Part shown: positions 38,777 through 47,686 of the stretch, one piece after another | How positions within the stretch are numbered: position 1 is the first letter of the stretch | Layout of the letters: the number at the start of each line of letters is the position of its first letter | Source: Streptomyces niger | Lineage (GTDB): Bacteria > Actinomycetota > Actinomycetes > Streptomycetales > Streptomycetaceae | Length of the DNA: 64,000 nucleotides | Direction of reading: 5' to 3' | NCBI RefSeq assembly: GCF_000718305.1 | Contig: NZ_JOFQ01000004.1 | Coordinates: 372,001-436,000, forward strand | Notes under the pieces: model-generated | Database searches by the model: none | Told to the model about the DNA's origin: nothing | What the model saw: only the letters and a program-made list of their open reading frames with translations | Program-made: the position numbers and the translations under genes

Positions 38777-39286
38777 GGACTCTCGCCTCCCCCTCGCGTC
38801 CCACCCGTTCGCCACAGCTTAGGACGGCGGGGGCCCGGCCACCGGGGGAATGCGCTGGCCGGCACCGGGGCTCCGGCCGGAATGCGGGGAGTTTTCCGGC
38901 CGCGGGCGGGGCGCCCGGCCGCCGGGAAATCGGACCTCAATTCCGGCCGCCACCCATTCCGGGAAATGGGGCCGTGTCGTTCGCGCAGAGTTCACGAAGA
39001 ATTCCCGGCCGGCGGGAGAGCGCGGAAGCGACACCGGAAGGGCGGGAACGACGAGAAGGACGGGAAGGACGGGAAGGAAGAGGCGGAGAGGAAGGAGAGG
39101 AAGGAGAGCAGGGAGCGGAGAGGGAAGGAGAGGAGAACAGTAGAAAGGTGCATACGGCATGAAAATTGCGAGGGGCCGGCGCCACACACCGGCGGCCGAC
39201 CCCCCACACTGCGGACCGAGTGGTCCCGCACCACGCCCGGACCGTGCGGCCCGGCACCGGGCCGCCCACCGAGGCCCGGTGGCGCG
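38777..39286. other. 510-nt gap between kinase and mqnA genes
   Basis: No convincing gene. Left part is GC-rich with several CCGG/GGCCGG blocks; the right part holds the purine tract described separately. Apparent long reading frames across it are compositional artefacts without ribosome sites or normal codon bias. The kinase promoter (minus strand) should lie at its left end. Confidence 0.5.
39054..39148 (+). repeat. 93%-purine tract with perfect mirror repeat
   Basis: Only 7 of 95 bases are pyrimidines on the plus strand. Inside it 39086-39108 is a perfect 23-nt homopurine mirror repeat (centre at 39097, arms of GGAAGGAGAG type), the sequence class able to form intramolecular triplex DNA. 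Composition is strikingly unlike the surrounding DNA. Confidence 0.8.
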
Positions 39287-40183
<897 letters not shown>

Positions 40184-40352
40184 CTAGACCCGCGGAACAC
40201 ACCACGAGGCGGCGGGGGCCTCCGCATGGCACGCACACCCGCCACTCGCGACTCGACGCGAACCCGGGCCGGAAGCCGGCGGGAACCCGGTACGCACCCG
40301 GCGCGGCGATAAACGTGATCTTTGGCTCTTCCGCCTTCTGAGCGCACCGTGC

Positions 40353-40422
40353 TAGGCTCAGCGCAAGTTGCAGTTTGGTTTCCCTTGCAGTACAGAGCCT
40401 GCGGATCATGTGACCCGCAGGC
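40353..40422 (+). promoter_or_regulatory. cold-shock gene promoter -10 and leader hairpin
   Basis: A TAGGCT hexamer at 40353-40358 could be the -10 element; no good -35 is seen. The transcript leader of more than 100 nt contains a perfect 8-bp hairpin, GCCTGCGG (40397-40404) and CCGCAGGC (40415-40422), and is richer in T than anything around it. Long structured leaders are typical of cold-shock mRNAs. Confidence 0.5.
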
Positions 40423-40488
40423 ATTTGTAGTTTTCAGACTTCTTTGCAGGTTCTGGAGCAGGGCAACCCTTTGGCCCAAGGAGGGCTT

Positions 40489-40692
40489 ATGGCTACCGGA
40501 ACCGTCAAGTGGTTCAACGCCGAGAAGGGCTTCGGCTTCATCGCCCAGGACGGCGGCGGCCCCGATGTCTTCGTCCACTACTCCGCGATCAACGCGTCTG
40601 GCTTCCGCTCCCTGGAGGAGAACCAGACCGTGACCTTCGACGTCACCCAGGGCCCGAAGGGCCCGCAGGCGGAGAACGTCACCCCGGCCTAG
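40489..40692 (+). CDS. cspA: CspA-family cold-shock protein
   Basis: 67-residue single-stranded nucleic-acid-binding OB-fold protein acting as RNA chaperone. RNP1 (KGFGFI) is at about residues 13-18 and RNP2 (VFVHYS) at 28-33; start [16 protein letters not shown] is invariant for the family. ATG at 40489 has a near-ideal AAGGAGGG upstream. Followed by a strong terminator, so monocistronic. Expected to be very highly expressed. Confidence 0.97.
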   Translation: MATGTVKWFNAEKGFGFIAQDGGGPDVFVHYSAINASGFRSLEENQTVTFDVTQGPKGPQAENVTPA

Positions 40693-40734
40693 TTGCCCGG
40701 GTCGGCCGGTCGCGGCCGTGAGTAGCAGTACCCA

Positions 40735-40775
40735 AGGAGCCCTGCTCCGTCGCTTCGGCGGCGAGCGGGGCTCCT
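40735..40775 (+). terminator. stem-loop terminator with TTCG loop
   Basis: Long stem beginning AGGAGCCC and ending GGGCTCCT, imperfect in the middle, closed by a TTCG tetraloop at 40754-40757 and followed by GCCTTTG. It ends the cold-shock gene. Confidence 0.8.
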
Positions 40776-41045
40776 GCCTTTGCGGCCCCTCGACTCCGGC
40801 CTTCGTGGCTCCTCGGCTCCTGCCTTTGTGATTCCTTTGCGGTGCCCTTTCGGACCTTTCCGCGCCCTTTTCGGCCTTCTCGGGGCTCCGGAGCCCGCCA
40901 CGGCCTCCGCGGAAGCCCTGCGGCACCCCAGGGCAAAACGGGCACAAAGGGTGGAGCCCCGCGCCGCCTCCCCCACAGAGGCGACACGGGACTCCAGTCT
41001 GACGCGCCCGGTTCGACGTACGGCGGGCGGGGGTCGGTTCCGCGC
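40776..41045. other. low-complexity spacer
   Basis: No gene. It contains two copies of GGCTCCTGCCTTTG (the first partly inside the terminator) and many CCTTT/CCTTC blocks, on the plus strand pyrimidine-rich. It lies between the convergent cold-shock and acyl-CoA synthetase genes. Confidence 0.5.
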
Positions 41046-42956
41046 TCAACTACTTTCGTACAGCGCCTCGATGTCTTTCGCATAGTCCCGTGCAATGGCC
41101 ACCCGCTTCAATTTCAACGACGGGGTGAGGTGGCCGGCCTCTTCGGTGAAGTCGCCCGGCAGCACGGCGAAGCGCCGGACGGACTCGGCGCGGGACACCA
41201 GCAGGTTGGCGTCGTCCACCGCGCGCTGCAGATCAGCCAGCAGCCGCTCGTCGCGCACCAGCTCCGCGAGCGGCACGTCCTGCTTCTTCTGCATCTGCCG
41301 CCAGTGCGCGAGGCCGTCCGGCTCCAGGGTGATCAGCGCGGTGACGTACGGCCGGTTGTCGCCGATCACCATGCACTGGCCGACCAGCGGATGTGCGCGC
41401 AGCCGGTCCTCCAGCGGCGCGGGCGCGACGTTCTTGCCGCCGGAGGTCACGATGATCTCCTTCTTGCGCCCTGTGATGGTCAGGTAGCCGTCCGCGTCCA
41501 GCGCGCCCAAGTCACCGGTGGCGAACCACGCCTGCTCGTCGACGGCCGGTACGGCGGTCCCGCTCGCGGCGTCCCAGTAGCCGGAGAAGACCTGGCCGCC
41601 GCGGAGCAGCACCTCCCCGTCGTCGGCGATCCGGACCGCGCTGCCGGGCAGCGGCCAGCCCACGGTGCCCAGGCGCGGCTTGAGCGGCGGGGTGACGGTG
41701 GCGGCCGCGGTGGTCTCCGTCAGGCCGTACCCCTCGAAGACCTGGATGCCGGCGCCCTCGTAGAAGGACGCCAGGCGCCGGCCGAGCGGGGAGCCGCCGC
41801 AGATGGCGTACCGGACGCGACCGCCGAGCGCCGCCCGTATGCGGCGGTAGACCAGCGGGTCGTACAGGCCGCGCGCCGCCTTCAGGCCCATGCCGGGGCC
41901 GGACCCGGTGCCGTGCTCGGCTGCCTCGACGGCCTGGCCGTACGCGCGGGCTATGCGGGCCGCGCGGTCGAAGGAGGCGGCCCGGCCCATCTTCTCGGCC
42001 GTGGCCCGCCCGGTGTTGTAGACCTTCTCCAGTACGTACGGGATGGCCAGCAGGAACGTCGGGCGGAAGCCGGCCAGGTCGGCGAGCAGGTCCTCGGTCT
42101 GGACGCTGGGGGCGTGGCCGAGCTTCACCCGGGCCCGGAGGCAGCCGACCGCGACCATCCGGCCGAAGACGTGGCTGAGCGGCAGGAAGAGCAGGGTCGA
42201 GGCGGGCTCCTTGCTGACCGATTTGAAGACCGGGTGCAGCAGCTCGATGGAGTTGTCGACCTCGGCGAAGAAGTTGCCGTGGGTCAGGACGCAGCCCTTG
42301 GGGCGCCCGGTGGTGCCGGAGGTGTAGATCAGGGTCGCGGTGTCGGCCGGGCCGCGGGCGGCGCGGCGCTTGGCCACCTCGTCGGCGAGCAGGTCGCGGC
42401 CGGCGGAGGTGATGTGGGAGACGGCTCCGGCGTCGAGCTGCCAGAGGTGGTCGAGGCCGGGGAGTTCGCCGCGTACGCCGCTGATCATGCGGGTCTGCTC
42501 GACCTGCTCCACGACGCAGGCACGGGCGCCGGAGTCGTGCAGGATCCACTGGGCCTGGTGGGCCGAGGAGGTCGGGTACAGGGGCACGGTGACCAGGCCG
42601 GCCGCCCAGGACGCGAAGTCGAGCAGGGTCCATTCGTAGCTCGTCCTGGCCATGACGGCGAGCCGGTCGCCGGGGCGCAGGCCGTGCGCGATCAGGCCCT
42701 TGGCGAGGGCGAGCACCTGCTCGGCGAACTCGGCGGCGGTCACGTCGCGCCAGCTGCCGTCGTGCTGCTTGCGGCCGAGGACCACGTCGGTGGGGGCCTC
42801 GGCGGCGTTGTCGAAGGGGATGTCGCCGAGGGAGCCGGTGGGGACGGCGGGGGCGAACGGGGGGACGGAGACCTCGCGCACGGTGCCGTTCTCGACGGTC
42901 TTGTGCGGCGGGACCAGTACGGGGGTGGTGGGTGGTGCGGCTTCCTGGCGGGACAC
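41046..42956 (-). CDS. long-chain fatty-acyl-CoA/AMP ligase (FadD15-like)
   Basis: 636-residue adenylate-forming enzyme that activates fatty acids to acyl-CoA. The P-loop LIYTSGTTGRPKG lies near 218-230, the GYGLTETTAA motif near 395-404, and the hinge/lysine region DLGALDADGYLTITGRKKEII near 485-505. Size and C-terminal KRVAIARDYAKDIEALYES tail match mycobacterial FadD15. GTG at 42956 with GAGGAG six bases upstream. It is followed upstream (same strand) by the thiolase gene after 215 nt with no gene; together they suggest a fatty-acid beta-oxidation or remodelling region. Confidence 0.93.
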   Translation of the reverse strand: MSRQEAAPPTTPVLVPPHKTVENGTVREVSVPPFAPAVPTGSLGDIPFDNAAEAPTDVVLGRKQHDGSWRDVTAAEFAEQVLALAKGLIAHGLRPGDRLAVMARTSYEWTLLDFASWAAGLVTVPLYPTSSAHQAQWILHDSGARACVVEQVEQTRMISGVRGELPGLDHLWQLDAGAVSHITSAGRDLLADEVAKRRAARGPADTATLIYTSGTTGRPKGCVLTHGNFFAEVDNSIELLHPVFKSVSKEPASTLLFLPLSHVFGRMVAVGCLRARVKLGHAPSVQTEDLLADLAGFRPTFLLAIPYVLEKVYNTGRATAEKMGRAASFDRAARIARAYGQAVEAAEHGTGSGPGMGLKAARGLYDPLVYRRIRAALGGRVRYAICGGSPLGRRLASFYEGAGIQVFEGYGLTETTAAATVTPPLKPRLGTVGWPLPGSAVRIADDGEVLLRGGQVFSGYWDAASGTAVPAVDEQAWFATGDLGALDADGYLTITGRKKEIIVTSGGKNVAPAPLEDRLRAHPLVGQCMVIGDNRPYVTALITLEPDGLAHWRQMQKKQDVPLAELVRDERLLADLQRAVDDANLLVSRAESVRRFAVLPGDFTEEAGHLTPSLKLKRVAIARDYAKDIEALYESS

Positions 42957-43171
42957 GAGCGGCTCCTCAGGCGGGTGGGTGCCCCGAGGGGGCGGGGCGC
43001 CCTGGACTGTCCGGCGGAACTTCCGTGGTGCTCGGGTGCTGCGGTGGTGGTGCGGTGATGAGGCGCGGGGCCGGGTGACTGCGGGGGCTTCGGGACTGCG
43101 GTGCGCGGGGTCGGGGTGGGTGGCGCCTCGGTGCTGCGGCCGGTGCGGGCGCCGGTCGCGTCCTCCCTCCG

Positions 43172-44458
43172 CTAGGCGCGTTCGAGGATCGCCGTGACGC
43201 CCAGGCCGCCGGCGGCGCAGATGGAGATCAGGCCGCGTACCGGGGTGCCGTCGGCGGCCGGTTCGCGCTCGGCCAGCAGCTCGGCGAGGGTGGCGACGAT
43301 GCGGGCGCCGGTCGCGGCGAAGGGGTGGCCGGTGGCGAGCGAGGAGCCGGCGACGTTGAGCCGGTCGCGGTCCACGGGGGCCAGCCCCTGCTTCTCCCAG
43401 GCGGCGAGGGTGGCCAGCACCTGGGAGGCGAACGCCTCGTGGATCTCGACCAGGTCGAAGTCCTCGATGCCGAGCCCGGCCCGCGCCAGCATCCGCGGCA
43501 CGGCGTACGCGGGCGCCATCAGCAGCCCGTCGTCCCCGTCCACGAAGTCCACGGCGGCCGTCTCGTAGGCGGTGAGGTACGCGAGCGGCTTCAGGCCGCG
43601 CTCCCGTGCCCACTCCTCGCTCGCCAGCAGCACGGTCGCCGCGCCGTCCGTGAGCGGCGTGGAGTTGCCGGCCGTCATGGTCGCGTCGCCGTCCCGGACG
43701 CCGAACACCGGCTTGAGCCGGGCGAGCTTCTCCACCGTGGAGTCCGGGCGGAGGTTCTGGTCCCGGTCCAGGCCGCGGAAGGGCACGACGAGGTCCTTGA
43801 GGAAGCCGCGGTCGTACGCGGCGGCCAGCCGCTGGTGGCTGGCCGCGGCCAGGGCGTCCTGGGGCTCCCGCTGGATGCCCCACTTCCTGGCCGTACGGGC
43901 CGCGTGCTCGCCCATGGACAGGCCGGTGCGCGGCTCGGCGTTGCGCGGGATCTCGGGGACGAGGTGGCGCGGCCGGATGCGGGCGAGCTGCTTCAGGCGG
44001 GCGCCGGCCGACTTCGCGCGGCGGGTGGCCAGCAGGATCTTCCGCAGCTCCTCGTTGACGCCGAGCGGGGCGTCGCTGGCGGTGTCGGAGCCGGCGGCGA
44101 TCGCGCTGTCCAGCTGGCCGAGCGCGATCTTGTTGGCGGCGGTGATGACGGCTTGGAGGCCGGTGCCGCAGGCCTGCTGGATGTCGTACGCGGGGGTGCG
44201 CGGGTCCAGCCCGGAGCCGAGCACCGTCTCGCGTGCCAGGTTGAAGTCGCGGCTGTGCTTGAGCACCGCGCCCGCGACGACCTCGCCGATCCGCTCGCCC
44301 TCCAGGTCGAACCGGCCGACCAGGCCGTCCAGCGCGGCGGTCAGCAGCTCCTGGTTGGAGGCGGTGGCGTACGGGCCGTCCGAGCGGGCGAAGGGGATGC
44401 GGCTGCCGCCGATCACCGCGACCCGCCGGATGCCCGCGGTGTTCTCCTGCGTACTCAT
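43172..44458 (-). CDS. acetyl-CoA C-acyltransferase (thiolase, FadA2/FadI-like)
   Basis: 428-residue thiolase, cleaving 3-ketoacyl-CoA or condensing acyl-CoAs. Nucleophilic Cys97 is in QQACGTGLQA; EIHEAFA, GHPFAATGAR with the active His, and SICAAGGLG with the second cysteine are all intact near the C-terminus. ATG at 44458 with AGGAG ten bases upstream. Divergent from the two-domain reductase gene across a 71-bp gap holding a palindromic operator; the gene set thiolase, reductase and hydratase resembles fadA2-fabG4-htdX of mycobacteria. Confidence 0.93.
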   Translation of the reverse strand: MSTQENTAGIRRVAVIGGSRIPFARSDGPYATASNQELLTAALDGLVGRFDLEGERIGEVVAGAVLKHSRDFNLARETVLGSGLDPRTPAYDIQQACGTGLQAVITAANKIALGQLDSAIAAGSDTASDAPLGVNEELRKILLATRRAKSAGARLKQLARIRPRHLVPEIPRNAEPRTGLSMGEHAARTARKWGIQREPQDALAAASHQRLAAAYDRGFLKDLVVPFRGLDRDQNLRPDSTVEKLARLKPVFGVRDGDATMTAGNSTPLTDGAATVLLASEEWARERGLKPLAYLTAYETAAVDFVDGDDGLLMAPAYAVPRMLARAGLGIEDFDLVEIHEAFASQVLATLAAWEKQGLAPVDRDRLNVAGSSLATGHPFAATGARIVATLAELLAEREPAADGTPVRGLISICAAGGLGVTAILERA

Positions 44459-44487
44459 CCTCGACCAGCTCCTGACCCTTGAGTAAC

Positions 44488-44509
44488 CTTACTCAGAAGT
44501 AAATTTACG
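44488..44509. promoter_or_regulatory. candidate TetR operator, site 1 (thiolase/reductase intergenic)
   Basis: A 22-nt block starting CTTAC, then GAAGTAA and ending TTTACG; 18 of 23 aligned bases agree with the site before the TetR gene at 47.5 kb. Locally GAGTAACCTTACTC (44481-44494) and GTAAATTTAC (44499-44508) are perfect palindromes. AT-rich against a GC-rich background, placed between the two divergent start codons. Confidence 0.72.
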
Positions 44510-44529
44510 CGAGAACCAGGAGCCGGCCA

Positions 44530-45858
44530 ATGCCCGATCGCTACCTTCGTTTCACGCAATCCGGCCCGGGTCGCTTCGTGACCCGCCGGCTGGGCCTGCC
44601 GCAGCCGGCCCCGCTGCACCGCTGGAGCGCGGAACGGCCGGTACTGGAGGGCCCGCTTCTGCTCATGACGGCCGGCAAGAGCACGGCCGACCCCGCCGCC
44701 GTACTGGCGCGCACCGGGCTGCCCGTGCACACCACCCGCGAGGACGGGGCGCGGTACGCGGCGGTCGTCGTGGACGCCACCGGAGCGGGCGACGTGGCGG
44801 CCCTGCGTGAGGTCCACGAGGGGCTGCACCCCGTGATGCGGTCGCTGACGGACGACGCCCGGCTGATCGTGCTCGGCTCGGCGCCCGACCCGGCGGACCA
44901 CCACCAGGCCGCCGCGCAGCAGGCTCTCGAAGGGTTCGTACGGTCGCTGGGCAAGGAAGCGGGCGGCGGGCGCACGGCCCAGCTGCTGCGGCTGGCGCCG
45001 GACGCCGCCGAAGCGGCCGAGTCCACCCTCCGCTTCCTCCTCTCCCCCCGCTCCGCGTACGTCAGCGGGCAGGTCATCGGCGTCCAGGCCACCGAAACGA
45101 TCACCGCACCCGAGGACCGGGACCGGCCGCTGGCCGGCCGCACGGCGCTGGTGACCGGCGCCGCACGCGGCATCGGCGAGGCGGTCGCGGAGACGCTGGC
45201 CCGGTACGGCGCGCGGGTGGTCTGCCTCGATGTGCCGCAGGCCGAGGCGGACGTACGGGCGGTCGCCGAGCGGCTGGGCGGGCAGGCCCTCACGCTCGAC
45301 ATCACCGCGGCGGACGCGGGCGAGCGGATCGCCGCGGCCCTCCCCGACGGCCTCGACGTACTGGTCCACAACGCGGGCATCACGCGCGACCGGCGGCTGG
45401 CCAACATGGCGGCCGACCGCTGGGACGCCGTCCTGGACGTCAACCTCGCCGCGGTGCTCCGCACGACCGACCAGCTGCTGGCCGCGGGGACGCTGCGGCG
45501 CGGCACCGGCCGGATCGTCGCCACCGCGTCCATCGCCGGGATCGCGGGCAACACGGGCCAGACCAACTACGCGGCCAGCAAGGCCGGCATCATCGGCCTG
45601 GTCCGCTCGCTCGCCCCGCGCGCCGCCGCCGAACACGGCGTCACGGTCAACGCGGTCGCGCCCGGCTTCATCGAGACGAAGATGACCGCCGCCGTGCCCT
45701 TCTTCATCCGCGAGGCCGGCCGCCGGATGAACTCGCTCGGCCAGGGCGGCCTCCCGGTCGACGTCGCGGAGACCATCGCCTGGCTCGCGGACCCCGCCTC
45801 CGGCGGCGTCAACGGCCAGGTCGTGCGGGTGTGCGGGCAGAGCCTGCTGGGGGCGTGA
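44530..45858 (+). CDS. two-domain 3-oxoacyl-ACP/CoA reductase (FabG4-like)
   Basis: 442-residue short-chain dehydrogenase. The C-terminal half is the active SDR: TGAARGIG at 209-216, NAG near 281-283, Ser334, Tyr347 and Lys351 of the catalytic triad. The N-terminal ~200 residues form a degenerate Rossmann-like domain lacking these motifs, as in high-molecular-weight FabG4 of mycobacteria, which uses NADH. ATG at 44530 with AGGAG upstream. Its stop shares one base with the following MaoC hydratase start, so the two are translationally coupled and likely act in sequence on hydroxyacyl substrates. Confidence 0.93.
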   Translation: MPDRYLRFTQSGPGRFVTRRLGLPQPAPLHRWSAERPVLEGPLLLMTAGKSTADPAAVLARTGLPVHTTREDGARYAAVVVDATGAGDVAALREVHEGLHPVMRSLTDDARLIVLGSAPDPADHHQAAAQQALEGFVRSLGKEAGGGRTAQLLRLAPDAAEAAESTLRFLLSPRSAYVSGQVIGVQATETITAPEDRDRPLAGRTALVTGAARGIGEAVAETLARYGARVVCLDVPQAEADVRAVAERLGGQALTLDITAADAGERIAAALPDGLDVLVHNAGITRDRRLANMAADRWDAVLDVNLAAVLRTTDQLLAAGTLRRGTGRIVATASIAGIAGNTGQTNYAASKAGIIGLVRSLAPRAAAEHGVTVNAVAPGFIETKMTAAVPFFIREAGRRMNSLGQGGLPVDVAETIAWLADPASGGVNGQVVRVCGQSLLGA

Positions 45859-46751
45859 TGACGGACACGAGGACGGACCGGACGCTGGGGCGCGCGCCGC
45901 GCCTGATGCCGGCACTGGGCAAAGGGGTGCTGACGGGGATCGGCAAGCGGCCCCGGGCGGACGCGCCGCTGCCGGCCGTACGGCTCACCCTGCCCGGCGT
46001 ACGGGCCGATGCCGCGCATACCGCCGCGTACGCCGAGGTCTGCGGCTTCACCGCGCACGCCCCCACCCTGCCGGTCACCTACCCGCACATCCTGGGCTTT
46101 CCGCTAGCCGCGCGCCTGATGAGCGCCCGCGCCTTCCCCCTCCCGATGCTCGGCCTCGTCCACACCACGATCGAGATCGTCCAGTACGCGCCGCTGCACG
46201 CCGCCGAGCCGCTGGACCTGGCGGTCCACGCCCGGGAACTCCGCCCCCACCGCCGCGGCACGGAGGCCGTCATGGTGACGGAAGCCCGCCGCGCCGGCGA
46301 ACTGGTCTGGGAGGACCGCAGCACGTACCTGGCCCGGCACCGCACGGAGGCCGCACCGGGCACTCCCCTACCGGCCACGGCCGCGGGGTCGGCGCCCCCG
46401 GACGCTCCCGAACTGCCGCTCCGCGCCGAGTGGCGGCTGCCCGCCGACCTCGGCCGCCGCCACGCCGCCGTCTCCGGCGACTACAACCCGATCCACCTGT
46501 ACCCGCTCACGGCCCGCCCGCTGGGCTTCCCGCGCGCCATCGCCCACGGCATGTGGACCTTCGCCCGCTGCGCCGCCGAGGCCGTCCCCCCGGATGCCCC
46601 GGCCCTCCGCATCGCGGCCGACTTCCGCGCCCCGGCCCTCCTCCCCACCACGGTGACGTACGCCTCGAACGGCCGGGCCTTCGCCCTCCGCGGCGGCCCC
46701 GGCCACGAGTCCCGCGTGCACCTCACGGGGGAGGCGGAGGTCAGGACCTGA
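45858..46751 (+). CDS. MaoC-like (R)-specific enoyl hydratase/dehydratase (HtdX-like)
   Basis: 297-residue double hot-dog enzyme. The hydratase-2 motif SGDYNPIHLYPLTARPLGFP is near residues 212-231 with the catalytic Asp/Asn/His, and AIAHGMWTF follows; the N-terminal half is a decayed hot-dog repeat. It interconverts 3-hydroxyacyl and enoyl thioesters. ATG at 45858 overlaps the reductase stop (TGATG). With the thiolase and reductase it forms a near-complete fatty-acyl elongation/oxidation module under one putative TetR regulator. Confidence 0.9.
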   Translation: MTDTRTDRTLGRAPRLMPALGKGVLTGIGKRPRADAPLPAVRLTLPGVRADAAHTAAYAEVCGFTAHAPTLPVTYPHILGFPLAARLMSARAFPLPMLGLVHTTIEIVQYAPLHAAEPLDLAVHARELRPHRRGTEAVMVTEARRAGELVWEDRSTYLARHRTEAAPGTPLPATAAGSAPPDAPELPLRAEWRLPADLGRRHAAVSGDYNPIHLYPLTARPLGFPRAIAHGMWTFARCAAEAVPPDAPALRIAADFRAPALLPTTVTYASNGRAFALRGGPGHESRVHLTGEAEVRT

Positions 46752-46866
46752 GCATGCCGCTCCTGCACGAGCAGCCACAACGGCGCGGCAGCCGCCCGGC
46801 GCACCATGCGGGGCGGCGCCCCTCACGCCCGGGAGACCCGTACGCGATCCCCCGCGGTGCAGGCGC

Positions 46867-47517
46867 TCACCCGCCCGGTGCCCAGCGAGCGCCCGACATC
46901 AGGGGGCCCAGGCCCGTCCAGGCGAAGTTCATGAGGGTGGCGGCGGTTTCCTTCGCGGAGGGGCGGGTGTCGGCGGGGCGTGCGTTGGCCCACTCGGCGA
47001 GGGATTCGGCGGCGCCGACGAGGGCGTGGGAGAGGCCGGAGACCTCGCGCTCGGCCAGGTTCTCGTCGCAGCCCGCCTCCCGCGCGGCGGCACCGATCAG
47101 GCCGATCACGAACTCGGTGATCTCGGCTCGCATCGCGGCGACCTCCAGCGCGAACGGCTCGCCGTGCGTCCGGGCCTGCTGGTGCAGCACCGCCCAGCCG
47201 TCCGGGTGTTCGGCGGTGTGCGCGAAGAAGCCCTGCAGGCCGCTCCACAGCTGCCGGTCGGCCGGCGCCCCGGCCTCCACGGCGGCCCGTACGGCGGCGA
47301 CCAGGGCCGCGGCCTCCCGCCGGATGACCGCGCTGAACAGCTCTTCCTTGGAGTTCAGGTAGAGGTAGACCAGCGGCTTGGAGACGCCGGCGACCTCGGC
47401 GATCTCGTCCATGGAGGCGGCGCGGTAGCCGCGCCGCGCGAAGGTCAGCACGGCCGCGTCCATCATCTGCTGCTCGCGCACCGCCCGCGGTACCCGCTTG
47501 CTCTTCACGTCACCCAC
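46867..47517 (-). CDS. TetR family transcriptional regulator
   Basis: 216-residue repressor. N-terminal helix-turn-helix at about 10-58: MMDAAVLTFARRGYRAASMDEIAEVAGVSKPLVY... then YLNSKEELFSAV, typical of TetR. The C-terminal ligand domain is all-helical. GTG start at 47517 with AAGGA eight bases upstream. A sequence in its own promoter (47543-47564) recurs between the thiolase and reductase genes, so it probably controls itself and that fatty-acyl module, with an acyl-CoA as likely inducer (inference). Confidence 0.9.
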   Translation of the reverse strand: MGDVKSKRVPRAVREQQMMDAAVLTFARRGYRAASMDEIAEVAGVSKPLVYLYLNSKEELFSAVIRREAAALVAAVRAAVEAGAPADRQLWSGLQGFFAHTAEHPDGWAVLHQQARTHGEPFALEVAAMRAEITEFVIGLIGAAAREAGCDENLAEREVSGLSHALVGAAESLAEWANARPADTRPSAKETAATLMNFAWTGLGPLMSGARWAPGG

Positions 47518-47542
47518 ACCGAACGTCCTTCCGACCCGCCCT

Positions 47543-47564
47543 CTTACCGCGAAGTAAGTTTACG
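47543..47564. promoter_or_regulatory. candidate TetR operator, site 2 (autoregulatory)
   Basis: CTTACCGCGAAGTAAG (47543-47558) is an inverted repeat with arms CTTAC and GTAAG; TTTACG follows. It starts 26 nt upstream of the TetR start codon and matches site 1 at 44488-44509 at 18 of 23 positions. Confidence 0.72.
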
Positions 47565-47648
47565 GATCCGCCCGCACGAGGCCCGTCCCGCGCGGGCGTC
47601 ATGCCATTGACGGGGCCGCCTTCCACGCGAGACGATACGGTTCGTTGC

Positions 47649-47667
47649 GCGAGACGTAGCGTCTCGC
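47649..47667. promoter_or_regulatory. perfect inverted repeat upstream of alpha/beta hydrolase
   Basis: GCGAGACG-TAG-CGTCTCGC, 8-bp arms, ends 19 nt before the hydrolase start, overlapping the expected transcript start region. CGCGAGACG also occurs as a direct repeat at 47626-47634 and 47648-47656, 22 bp (two helical turns) apart. Likely a repressor operator; regulator unknown. Confidence 0.6.
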
Positions 47668-47686
47668 CGCGAGGAGGGAGGACGCC

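Noticed and set aside
38819..39187. Proline/leucine-rich gene opposite the purine tract
   Set aside because: The reading frame is a product of the pyrimidine-rich strand; no ribosome site and abnormal codon use.
43083..43120. G-quadruplex between acyl-CoA synthetase and thiolase genes
   Set aside because: G-runs are close together but one loop is 12 nt; in DNA this GC-rich such runs are expected by chance.
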